Of a stretch of DNA of 64,000 nucleotides, positions 38,551-46,210 are shown one piece after another. Made by a program: the position numbers and the translations under genes. Under the pieces are notes generated by a model. That model had not been told where the DNA came from. It made no database searches and saw only the letters and a list, made by a program, of their open reading frames with translations. Source of the stretch: Streptococcus constellatus. Its GTDB lineage: Bacteria; Bacillota; Bacilli; Lactobacillales; Streptococcaceae. Within the stretch, counting starts at the first letter, position 1. Every line of letters starts with the position of its first letter. The stretch is from the NCBI RefSeq assembly GCF_902167705.1, contig NZ_CABHMZ010000019.1, forward strand, positions 1 through 64,000. The letters run 5' to 3'.

Positions 38551-38631
38551 TGGAGAGGGAGGGATTCGAACCCCCGAACCCGAAGGAGCGGATTTACAGT
38601 CCGCCGCGTTTAGCCTCTTCGCTACCTCTCC
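38551..38631 (-). tRNA. tRNA-Tyr (GTA)
   Basis: Minus-strand, 81 nt, acceptor GGAGAGG/CCTCTCC, anticodon loop CTGTAAA (anticodon GTA), long variable arm typical of bacterial tRNA-Tyr, T-loop TTCGAAT, discriminator A. Confidence 0.95.
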
Positions 38632-38683
38632 TGTATAATCAACAGTATTCATTATACCATTGATGAAAAGAAAATACAAGCAT

Positions 38684-38914
38684 TTATTTACTCAAATTAT
38701 AGGTTTCAATCAATTTTTCCACAGCATTTTCAAGTTTTTTATAAAAACTATCAACATTTTCATTTTTTATGATAGCAAATTGCCCGTCAAACTCAGCAAT
38801 TTGACCAATGACTTTTTTACCAATTGATAGAACATAACCTTCGTACTGGTCAGTTCCTACTTTAACTTTGCTGTCTGCTAATTGGATTTCAATCTTTTTA
38901 TCTTTTTTACTCAT
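38684..38914 (-). CDS. DUF2969 family small protein
   Basis: 76 aa conserved streptococcal/lactic-acid-bacterial protein of unknown function (KKIEIQLADSKVKVGTDQYE ... KLIETYNLSK), matching DUF2969 by recall. Charged, soluble, mostly beta then a C-terminal helix. Of the two adjacent ATGs, the second (38914) is better spaced from AGAGG. It sits between ilvE and the tRNAs, as in pneumococcus. Confidence 0.8.
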   Translation of the reverse strand: MSKKDKKIEIQLADSKVKVGTDQYEGYVLSIGKKVIGQIAEFDGQFAIIKNENVDSFYKKLENAVEKLIETYNLSK

Positions 38915-38982
38915 CATATACCTCTTTCAAGTCTCTATTTTACAAAAAAATAGGAAAACTAGCAAGTGCTACGTGAAAATAA

Positions 38983-39008
38983 AAGCTACCTCAACCGAGA
39001 GATAGCTT
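38983..39008 (-). terminator. ilvE terminator
   Basis: 10-bp stem AAGCTACCTC/GAGATAGCTT (one G-U pair in RNA), 6-base loop, TTTTATTTTC on the minus strand, 10 bases after ilvE. Confidence 0.75.
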
Positions 39009-39017
39009 CAAAAATTT

Positions 39018-40037
39018 TTAAACTTTTACAATCCATCCTTCTGGTGCTTCAACATCGCCAAATTGGATGCCAGTTAATTCATCATAAAGTTTCCGAGTGA
39101 CAGGTCCAACTTCTGTTTCACTGTAAAAGACATGGAAATCATCACCGTGCTGAATACCACCAATTGGAGAGATAACCGCTGCTGTACCGCAAGCCCCTGC
39201 TTCAGCAAAACGATCCAAATCATCAATTGGTACATCTCCTTCGATAGCTTTTAAGCCCAAACGATGTTCTGCTAGGTATAAAAGAGAATATTTTGTGATA
39301 GAAGGCAGGATAGATGGGCTATATGGTGTTACAAATTCATTGTCTTTGGTAATTCCAAAGAAGTTTGCCGATCCTACTTCTTCAATCTTCGTGTGAGTAG
39401 CTGGGTCTAGATAAATGACATCAGAGAATTTCTTTTCATGGGCCATTTTTCCTGGAAGCAAGCTTGCTGCATAGTTACCACCAACTTTAGCAGCACCTGT
39501 TCCATAAGGAGCAGCACGGTCGTACTTGTCGGAAACGATAAAGTTTGTCGGAGTCAAGCCCCCTTTAAAGTAATTTCCAACCGGCATAGCAAATACGGTA
39601 AAAATGTATTCATCAGCTGGTTTTACGCCAATGATGTCACCGATACCTAGCAACAGCGGACGAATATAAAGAGTACCTCCTGTTCCATACGGTGGAACGT
39701 ATTCTTCATTTGCACGAACAACTTGCTTTACAGCATCAACAAACATATCAGTCGGAACTTGTGGCATCAAGAGACGGTCTGAGGTACGTTGCAGACGTTT
39801 CGCGTTTTGATCTGGACGAAATAGTTGAACACTGCCATCTTTCGTGCGATAGGCTTTCATTCCCTCAAAAGCCTGCTGCCCATAATGAAGGCAAGGAGAA
39901 GATTCGGACATATGCAAAGTAGCATCTTCGGTCAATTCTCCTTTTTCCCATTGGCCATTTTTATAATAAGCAAGATAACGATAAGGTAATTTCATATAGG
40001 AAAAGCCGAGGTTTCCCCAATCAAGATTTACTGACAT
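39018..40037 (-). CDS. ilvE: Branched-chain amino acid aminotransferase
   Basis: PLP enzyme of fold type IV; transaminates Leu, Ile and Val. Conserved LHYGQQAFEGMKAYRTKDG, the PLP-Lys region GTGAAKVGGNYAASLLPG, ATHTKIEEVGSANFFGI and EAGACGTAAVISPIGG. 339 aa, class II BCAT length. It follows parC across a terminator, so it is transcribed separately. Confidence 0.95.
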   Translation of the reverse strand: MSVNLDWGNLGFSYMKLPYRYLAYYKNGQWEKGELTEDATLHMSESSPCLHYGQQAFEGMKAYRTKDGSVQLFRPDQNAKRLQRTSDRLLMPQVPTDMFVDAVKQVVRANEEYVPPYGTGGTLYIRPLLLGIGDIIGVKPADEYIFTVFAMPVGNYFKGGLTPTNFIVSDKYDRAAPYGTGAAKVGGNYAASLLPGKMAHEKKFSDVIYLDPATHTKIEEVGSANFFGITKDNEFVTPYSPSILPSITKYSLLYLAEHRLGLKAIEGDVPIDDLDRFAEAGACGTAAVISPIGGIQHGDDFHVFYSETEVGPVTRKLYDELTGIQFGDVEAPEGWIVKV

Positions 40038-40149
40038 AACATTCTCCTTTTTGAATTTATGCTTTTTATTTTACACTATTTTTAGATATTTTCAATAGCT
40101 TTTTGCAAAATTCTGAAAATTTTTTAATTTCAGTTTATAAAGACAATAA

Positions 40150-40174
40150 AAAATCAGCCACTTGGACTGATTTT
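40150..40174 (-). terminator. parC terminator
   Basis: 8-bp stem AAAATCAG/CTGATTTT, 9-base loop, TTTTTTATTG on the minus strand, directly after the parC stop. Confidence 0.8.
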
Positions 40175-40177
40175 CAA

Positions 40178-42634
40178 TTATTTAAGATTCGCAGAGAACA
40201 CTTCTTCATCCGAAATGGTATCAGAGATAAAGCTTCCGTTGCTGGTTCTTTCAGACAAGCTAAGGTCAGCAAGATTCACTTGGTAAGTCGTTCCCTTGTT
40301 AGAAACAATAGAAAGAATCTGCTCTTCTTCTGCTGTTGGATTGTCTGAACTAAAGAGGTCTAGTTCTACAGGATGCTCTCCAAAGACAGGACCTGCTTGG
40401 AAAACACGATGTGGCTTGGACTTCAGCTCGCGCAACACTTGCAAGCCACGATTTGCTCGGCTGGTCACAGGAATATCTGCAACTGCCATTCGCTTGAGCG
40501 CTCCGCGCTGGGTCAAGATATAAAGTGAATCAGTATTGGCAACAAAAGCTGCTACTAAGACATCATCTTTTTTGAGGTTGATAGCTTTGACACCTGCTGC
40601 TTTAGCACCAACAACTGGTACTTCTTCGATATTGAAGCGCAAGGCATAACCGTTCTTGGTCACTAGCATAACATCGTCTAGCTTGATTGGAGAGAGTGTG
40701 ATAATTTGGTCGTATTCATTTTTTAATTTAGCAAATTTGACAGACTTGGACTTATAGGTGCGCCAAGGACTGAATTCTTTTCGTTCTACGCGCTTGATTT
40801 GTCCTAGTTTTGTTACCGCAAAATAAGTTCCTTCGTCAAAATTATCAACCAATTCTGTATAGAGTACTTCTTCGTTTGTCTCAAAATTGGTAATGGTCTG
40901 ACTGAGGTGTTCCCCGATTTCTTTCCAGCGAATGTCTGCTAGCTCATGAACCGGCCGATAGATGACATTGCCAAGATTGGTAAAAATCAAAAGGTGCTGA
41001 GTGGTTTTCGCCGAGCTGACAAAAATCAGACGGTCGTCATCTCGCTTGCCGACCTCGTCAACCGTTGATGAATTGAAAGAACGTGGACTGGTGCGTTTGA
41101 GGTAGCCGCCACGAGTGACGCTGACAAAGGTTTCTTCTTCTACAATCAGACTAGCCGTATCAATCTCAATGGCGTTAGCCGTATCTTGCAATTCACTAAG
41201 ACGAGGATTGCCAAATTTCTTTTTGACCTCACGGAGTTCGCGCTTCATCAGATTGTACATGGTCCGCTCATCACCGATAATGGCAGAAAGCATGGCAATT
41301 TTCTCACGTAATTCCGCCTGCTCTTCCTCCAGAATTACCACGTCTGTATTGGTCAAGCGATAAAGTTGGAGAGTGACAATGGCCTCTGCCTGCTCTTCGG
41401 TAAAATCATAGCTGACCTTGAGATTTTCCTTGGCGTCAGCTTTATTTTCCGATGCACGAATGAGCGCAATCACTTCATCCAAGATAGAAATCACTCGAAT
41501 CAATCCTTCTACGATATGCAGGCGTTTTTCTGCTTTGGCCTTGTCAAATCGGCTGCGCGCCAGAATAATCTCTTTTCGATGGGCAATGTAACTGGTCAGA
41601 ATCGGTACAATCCCTACCAAACGCGGTGTGAAATGATCAATCGCCACCATGTTAAAGTTGTAATTGATCTGCAAATCCGTGTATTTAAAGAGATAATTCA
41701 GAATCAGGTCGGTATTGGCATCTTTTTTCAGCTCAATAGCGATACGAAGCCCGTCACGGTCAGACTCATCCCGCACTTCTGCAATACCAGCTACCTTATT
41801 ATTGACCCGAACGTCATCAATCTTCTTGACCAGAACAGCCTTGTTAATCTCGTAAGGAATCTCGGTGACAACAATCTGCTCTTTGCCGCCTTTGAGCTTT
41901 TCAATCTCCGTCCGAGAACGCACGACAACGCGCCCCTTTCCAGTCTCATAGGCTTTCTTAATCTCATCTCGCCCTTGCACAATGGCTCCCGTTGGAAAGT
42001 CAGGGCCCGGCAGAAACTCCATGAGTTTGTCAACCTTGGCTTTGGGGTGGTCAATCATATAGACCACCGCATCAATGACCTCAGCCAGATTGTGAGGCGG
42101 AATGTCCGTCGCATACCCAGCAGAAATCCCCGTCGCCCCATTCACCAAAAGATTTGGAAAGGCAGCAGGCAATACGGTCGGCTCTTTCTCTGTATCGTCA
42201 AAGTTCCAAGCAAAAGGCACGGTGTCCTTTTCAATGTCTTGGAGCAAGTAGCCTGCAATCTCAGATAAACGAGCTTCGGTGTACCGCATAGCGGCTGGCG
42301 GATCACCATCCATAGAACCGTTATTTCCGTGCATTTCCACTAAAATCTCACGGTTCTTCCAGTCCTGAGACATACGCACCATGGCGTCGTAGATAGAGCT
42401 GTCACCATGCGGGTGGAAATTCCCCATGATATTTCCGACGGACTTGGCAGACTTGCGGTAGCCCTTGTCAAAGGTGTTGCCGTCCTTGTTCATCGAATAA
42501 AGAATCCGACGCTGCACGGGCTTGAGTCCGTCACGAATGTCGGGCAAGGCCCGCTCCTGAATGATGTATTTGGAGTAGCGCCCAAAACGCTCTCCTATGA
42601 TGTCCTCCAAGGACATGTTTTGAATGTTACTCAT
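40178..42634 (-). CDS. parC: DNA topoisomerase IV subunit A
   Basis: Breakage-reunion subunit that decatenates chromosomes. [22 protein letters not shown] carries Ser and Asp at the quinolone positions (susceptible form); catalytic Tyr in AAMRYTEARLS. No GyrA box, which separates it from the GyrA at 32547. 818 aa, usual. A strong ribosome site is not visible right before the ATG; AAAGGAG is about 50 bases upstream. It is separated from parE by four accessory genes. Confidence 0.96.
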   Translation of the reverse strand: MSNIQNMSLEDIIGERFGRYSKYIIQERALPDIRDGLKPVQRRILYSMNKDGNTFDKGYRKSAKSVGNIMGNFHPHGDSSIYDAMVRMSQDWKNREILVEMHGNNGSMDGDPPAAMRYTEARLSEIAGYLLQDIEKDTVPFAWNFDDTEKEPTVLPAAFPNLLVNGATGISAGYATDIPPHNLAEVIDAVVYMIDHPKAKVDKLMEFLPGPDFPTGAIVQGRDEIKKAYETGKGRVVVRSRTEIEKLKGGKEQIVVTEIPYEINKAVLVKKIDDVRVNNKVAGIAEVRDESDRDGLRIAIELKKDANTDLILNYLFKYTDLQINYNFNMVAIDHFTPRLVGIVPILTSYIAHRKEIILARSRFDKAKAEKRLHIVEGLIRVISILDEVIALIRASENKADAKENLKVSYDFTEEQAEAIVTLQLYRLTNTDVVILEEEQAELREKIAMLSAIIGDERTMYNLMKRELREVKKKFGNPRLSELQDTANAIEIDTASLIVEEETFVSVTRGGYLKRTSPRSFNSSTVDEVGKRDDDRLIFVSSAKTTQHLLIFTNLGNVIYRPVHELADIRWKEIGEHLSQTITNFETNEEVLYTELVDNFDEGTYFAVTKLGQIKRVERKEFSPWRTYKSKSVKFAKLKNEYDQIITLSPIKLDDVMLVTKNGYALRFNIEEVPVVGAKAAGVKAINLKKDDVLVAAFVANTDSLYILTQRGALKRMAVADIPVTSRANRGLQVLRELKSKPHRVFQAGPVFGEHPVELDLFSSDNPTAEEEQILSIVSNKGTTYQVNLADLSLSERTSNGSFISDTISDEEVFSANLK

Positions 42635-42753
42635 AGGATACTAAGCCCGTAAAATGCAAATTCACACAGCATTTAGGGCGAGTTCAACTCCTTTCGAAAA
42701 TTGTAGAGTAGGTTGTAATAAAAAGCGGAAAAAATCCCATAAAGATAGACAAA

Positions 42754-43425
42754 TCACATACAGAAAAACATACGCAATTCCTCTCTGGCTATTTTTATTC
42801 TTGAAAACTCATTTGATATAAAACTTACACATTGATCTTCGTCAAAGTTTTCTGAAATATATTTCGATGAAGAGTTTATCGCTCTTAATAATTTATTAAA
42901 ACAACCTAGAGCTAATGGAGGGACATCTACATTGTCTAAATAATTAATCTCGACTTCAATCAGATCTTCTATTGCCGCAAAAATTTCATCTACCTCATCC
43001 TCAATATCAGAAGATATCCTCTTCTTAGCATTAAAATCACTAACAGATTTCGACAATGTGCTATATTCCCATTCAAAATCATCCAAAGCTCTAAAGAATA
43101 TCGGAAAATCATTTTGAAATTTTATAAGATTTGACCTTCTCGATTGCTGAGCTAACTCTGTAAGTTCTCTTAGATTTTCTTCAACTTTTTCTTGAGTTTC
43201 TGACAGTTTAGCCTGTTGTTCTGTTAGTTTTAAAATATTTTCAGCAATTAACTTTTGCTTGTCTTCTAACTTTATTTGTCGATCATCTAACACCTTGTTA
43301 TCTTTTTTAGAAATCCACATTGCATAACAAATAGGCAATGCTGCCGCAAAAATCTGAATGATATATCCCTTTATATCTGGCTCACTCAGTATTTTTATCA
43401 ATCTTTCAAACATTTCTGGTGTCAT
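42754..43425 (-). CDS. Membrane-anchored coiled-coil protein, unknown function
   Basis: 223 aa, family not recognised. A hydrophobic segment at about 20-38 (IIQIFAAALPICYAMWISK) is a likely single transmembrane helix. A coiled coil follows at about 45-92 (KQKLIAENILKLTEQQAKL ...), then an acidic helical cytosolic domain. Starts behind AGGAG at 5 bases; the start overlaps the RelA/SpoT-like gene by 20 bases, so translation is probably coupled. The pairing suggests a membrane partner of that enzyme (inference). Confidence 0.75.
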   Translation of the reverse strand: MTPEMFERLIKILSEPDIKGYIIQIFAAALPICYAMWISKKDNKVLDDRQIKLEDKQKLIAENILKLTEQQAKLSETQEKVEENLRELTELAQQSRRSNLIKFQNDFPIFFRALDDFEWEYSTLSKSVSDFNAKKRISSDIEDEVDEIFAAIEDLIEVEINYLDNVDVPPLALGCFNKLLRAINSSSKYISENFDEDQCVSFISNEFSRIKIAREELRMFFCM

Positions 43426-44005
43426 AGTTACTCCTATTGTTTATTTCCCCCACAAACCCACGTTTATACTTGATATGACTGGCAATGTTACTGTCCACAT
43501 CTTTTTTATCCCATAGTTGGAGTTCCCAAGGGTAGTAAAAATTGCTTTTGTTCTTAAAATAGATATGAATCCCAACATAACCATCTTTGTCACGTAAATA
43601 CCAGTTTTTCAGACCGTACTGTTCTTGCCAAGCGTCAAGTCGTTCCATGACTTGAGCGATTTCCTCAGATGTTAAAATCATGCGGGCGCCGAAAATATCA
43701 TTGAGAACTGAATTGACCGGATAGCCCTCTTGTCGCTCAGAAAAGCGAGCAATCTTATCTAGGATAGATTCGGATGTCTTAACCCGATAGACATAAGAAA
43801 TATCCTGCACATCTGCCTTCATCAGATAGTCATTGATGGACTCATGGAGGTTGAGGCGGTAGGCAAGAATCGCCTCGGTTGGCACCTTAGCGAAGGTATG
43901 TTTCAGATTGATTTTCTCTACCTTACCAGTTTCAAAATAATCTTTAGAGTATTCTAAGTGAATACGATTAATTTCTGTAATGAGGCGTTCTACTTTTTCT
44001 AGCAT
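43406..44005 (-). CDS. RelA/SpoT-domain nucleotidyltransferase-like protein
   Basis: Resembles the (p)ppGpp synthetase fold: YRVKTSESILDKIARF (ATP-binding R/K/S/K), NDIFGARMIL (D..G.R metal strand), KDGYVGIHIYFK (nucleotide-loop Tyr and His), PWELQLWDKK (E.Q) and ASHIKYKRGF. No HD hydrolase, TGS or ACT domain, so it is a small stand-alone form of 199 aa. Start at 44005 (MLEKVERLI), 9 bases after AGGAG. It may be a small alarmone synthetase, a toxic SAS-type enzyme or a tRNA-pyrophosphorylating relative. Between a DUF6261 gene (39 bases) and a membrane gene (overlapping). Confidence 0.65.
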   Translation of the reverse strand: MLEKVERLITEINRIHLEYSKDYFETGKVEKINLKHTFAKVPTEAILAYRLNLHESINDYLMKADVQDISYVYRVKTSESILDKIARFSERQEGYPVNSVLNDIFGARMILTSEEIAQVMERLDAWQEQYGLKNWYLRDKDGYVGIHIYFKNKSNFYYPWELQLWDKKDVDSNIASHIKYKRGFVGEINNRSNYDTRNV

Positions 44006-44044
44006 GAGAATCACTCCTGTCATTTATTTACTAAGGCTTGAACC

Positions 44045-44788
44045 TTATCCTACACTTTCTGCTTTTGTTACTTTCTTAACCGCTTTGCGTTTTTTGTAGC
44101 GACTGCGAATGGTATTGAGGTGGTCGCGAAGATCTGCATAGTGGCTTCTTTCTGGGTAGGCATAGGTCATGATAGCGGTGAAATCCAGCAGGAAATCGTA
44201 GATTTCTTGTAGCTGAATGCGGAGTTGCTTGCTTTGACTAGGCACTTTGCCTTTTAATTCAGTCAAGCGCTCCTTGTAAGCTTCTTCAAACCGCTTTTGC
44301 GCAGTCACCAAGCTTTCCACATGAGCTTCCAAGTGCAGTTTTGCCAGCGCCGTTTGATAGGTCGATTTCTTCAGCTCTTGGAGCAGGTGGTTGATGCCCT
44401 CTGTCTCTTTTTCATAGTTGGCAGCCGCAATCCCTGCGTAATTTTTCAGCAAGCCTGCCAAGGTGTCGTAGGCTTCTTTTGTTGTCGTCTCCTTGACCCG
44501 TGAAAACGCCCGCACCAAAGCAGTCAGCGTCCCCAAAGCATCGTCTCGCTCGCGGTCGGCTTGGTCTAAACTGGTCACCAAGCGACTGGCTTTCGTCTGA
44601 TGAAGCCCCTCCTGAAACTTAGCCAAATGCTGGCTCATCTCTTCCAGCTTACTCGTATAAATACTTTCAACCTTGTGCGCCTTGTTAAAAGCAGCAATCG
44701 CCTCTTTCGACTCGGTCATGAGCTGGGAAAATTCACTTTTATCCAGAGTTTTCGTGTCCAATGTAGTGATTCCGTATGTCAATTTCAT
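44045..44788 (-). CDS. DUF6261-like helical protein
   Basis: 247 aa, predicted almost wholly alpha-helical with long amphipathic helices, no membrane segment or catalytic motif. Similar in style to DUF6261 proteins of streptococci and Bacteroidetes (recalled, not searched). Highly basic C-terminus (RSRYKKRKAVKKVTK). Lies directly downstream of the 41-bp tandem array and 39 bases before the RelA/SpoT-like gene; the three genes 44788-42754 look like one transcript. Confidence 0.65.
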   Translation of the reverse strand: MKLTYGITTLDTKTLDKSEFSQLMTESKEAIAAFNKAHKVESIYTSKLEEMSQHLAKFQEGLHQTKASRLVTSLDQADRERDDALGTLTALVRAFSRVKETTTKEAYDTLAGLLKNYAGIAAANYEKETEGINHLLQELKKSTYQTALAKLHLEAHVESLVTAQKRFEEAYKERLTELKGKVPSQSKQLRIQLQEIYDFLLDFTAIMTYAYPERSHYADLRDHLNTIRSRYKKRKAVKKVTKAESVG

Positions 44789-44840
44789 TATTCTCTCCTA
44801 ATTCTTTTAAATTCTAATCTATTTCATATCATTTTTACAT

Positions 44841-45024
44841 TGTTCAGTTTCGGAAAAGGCTTTTTACTCAAAAACCGTTCGTCCGAAATCGGAATGTTCG
44901 TCTTTTGCTCTAAAAACCCTTGTCCGAAAACAGAACAATCGGGATTTACTAAAAAGTCGCTTGTCCGAAAGTTGAACGACTTTACTTTTGCTCTAGCGAG
45001 CTTGTCCGAAACTCGGACAGTGAG
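44841..45024. repeat. Tandem array with exact 41-bp period
   Basis: GTCCGAAA recurs at 44881, 44922, 44963 and 45004, each exactly 41 bases apart. A degenerate earlier unit starts near 44841. Between the boxes TTTTGCTCTA and TTTACTAAAA variants recur at the same phase, while other positions differ. The last unit forms the hairpin GTCCGA-AAC-TCGGAC. A 41-base period cannot keep a reading frame, so it is not a protein repeat. It fills most of the 296-base gap before the DUF6261 gene. Confidence 0.8.
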
Positions 45025-45084
45025 AGTTTATTATTGTACTTGAGAACATCATCTCAGATATAGATAATTTCTTTTTAATTCACA

Positions 45085-46194
45085 CTATATTTTTGCATTA
45101 GCAAACTTTCTGGCTGCATAATATTTATCATAAATCAAATCGCTCTTTAAAGATTTGATTAGATCTTTGTTATAATCAACATCTTGATTTAATTCAATTC
45201 TTTGATCTTGTAAAAATATATAAAAGTCTCCATAAAATCCTCCCTTTTCTTGTTTATACACAGGAATTCGAATATCTAAAGAGTATTTTTCTTTACCTTT
45301 TATTATTTTTTCGCCACTTTTGATAGCAACATCATATTTCAAACTACAACTTCTATCAACCAAAATGTAAAAATTAACATCATTAGCTCCCGCAGTTAAT
45401 TTTTGAGAGCAAGTAACAGATTTTTGAGTAGTATCTTCAATTAGATTAATTAATGGAACTTCACCTATACTAGAACCAACAGAGCCTCGTGCCACAATAT
45501 GGAATCTCTTTTCTCTGCTATCATAAGCTACTACTAACATCAGATTAGGAATTTCTTTTCCCTTGCTATTGAATACTGATACTTTAAGAAGATATAATTT
45601 GCTATTCTGTTCAAATTCAGAAACGAATTCATCAAATGAACATATAATTAAACTCCTAATATCTCCTGGTTTTAAAATTAGAGATTCTTGTAGAACTTTC
45701 TCTGTTTCATAAACTTCCTTAAAAGTGTCTTTCTCACACCTAATAAACTTAACAGTGCATTGCTCTACAAACGACTCTTTGGTTCCATTATTATATGCTA
45801 GAAGCACAAATTTTTGATTTCTATCATAAAAACCACCATCATATTGAATATCAGGAAAATCATTATTTTCCTTCTTTATATTATATAATTCAATTTCTGT
45901 TACTGATTGAGTAACACTTCTTTTATTTTCTACAGCTAGAGTGTTTAATAAGAAATTTGAATATATTGGTGATTCAGAAGTTGCTTGTTCGGGAACTCCA
46001 CTTCTGTTATTTATGTTTGAAATACTATTTCCAACTATCTCTATCTTTTTCTCATTATCAAATCTGTTTTTAGAACGATGTACTATAATTGGCCCCACAA
46101 TCACAGTTACTATCAGACTTAAGATTAGCCACCACCACTGTTGGGATAGCTGAAAACCACTTTGCTGAACATTTTGTTGTACTGCTATAAACAT
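45085..46194 (-). CDS. Single-pass membrane protein, unknown function
   Basis: 369 aa. Transmembrane helix near residues 16-36 (WWWLILSLIVTVIVGPIIV), a short basic turn (HRSKNRF), a low-complexity linker, then a beta-rich domain of about 260 residues (ILKPGDIRSLIICSFDEF, LYLLKVSVFNSKGKEIPNL). Family not recognised. Start at 46194 (MFIAVQQNVQQSG) behind AGGAGA; an upstream frame overlapping parE is a shadow. It begins 16 bases after the parE stop, so it is probably co-transcribed with parE. Codon use is AT-richer than parE, which hints at acquisition. Confidence 0.7.
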   Translation of the reverse strand: MFIAVQQNVQQSGFQLSQQWWWLILSLIVTVIVGPIIVHRSKNRFDNEKKIEIVGNSISNINNRSGVPEQATSESPIYSNFLLNTLAVENKRSVTQSVTEIELYNIKKENNDFPDIQYDGGFYDRNQKFVLLAYNNGTKESFVEQCTVKFIRCEKDTFKEVYETEKVLQESLILKPGDIRSLIICSFDEFVSEFEQNSKLYLLKVSVFNSKGKEIPNLMLVVAYDSREKRFHIVARGSVGSSIGEVPLINLIEDTTQKSVTCSQKLTAGANDVNFYILVDRSCSLKYDVAIKSGEKIIKGKEKYSLDIRIPVYKQEKGGFYGDFYIFLQDQRIELNQDVDYNKDLIKSLKSDLIYDKYYAARKFANAKI

Positions 46195-46210
46195 ACTTTT
46201 TCTATATCTC

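Noticed and set aside
39018..40177. T-box or leucine attenuator upstream of ilvE
   Set aside because: The 140 bases between parC and ilvE hold the parC terminator and an AT-rich spacer. No T-box sequence or leader peptide seen.
41366..42268. 300-aa plus-strand frame inside parC
   Set aside because: Exactly opposite the conserved parC coding sequence. The protein has no family features and composition mirrors the parC codons.
44881..45024. CRISPR array
   Set aside because: Equal 41-bp units repeat only about 8 strong bases, have no 25-40 base conserved repeat with unique spacers, and no cas genes are present.
44600..45043. 147-aa plus-strand frame across the DUF6261 gene and the 41-bp array
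   Set aside because: Antisense to a well-supported gene, no ribosome site, and the 41-base period shifts frame at each unit. It is a chance frame.
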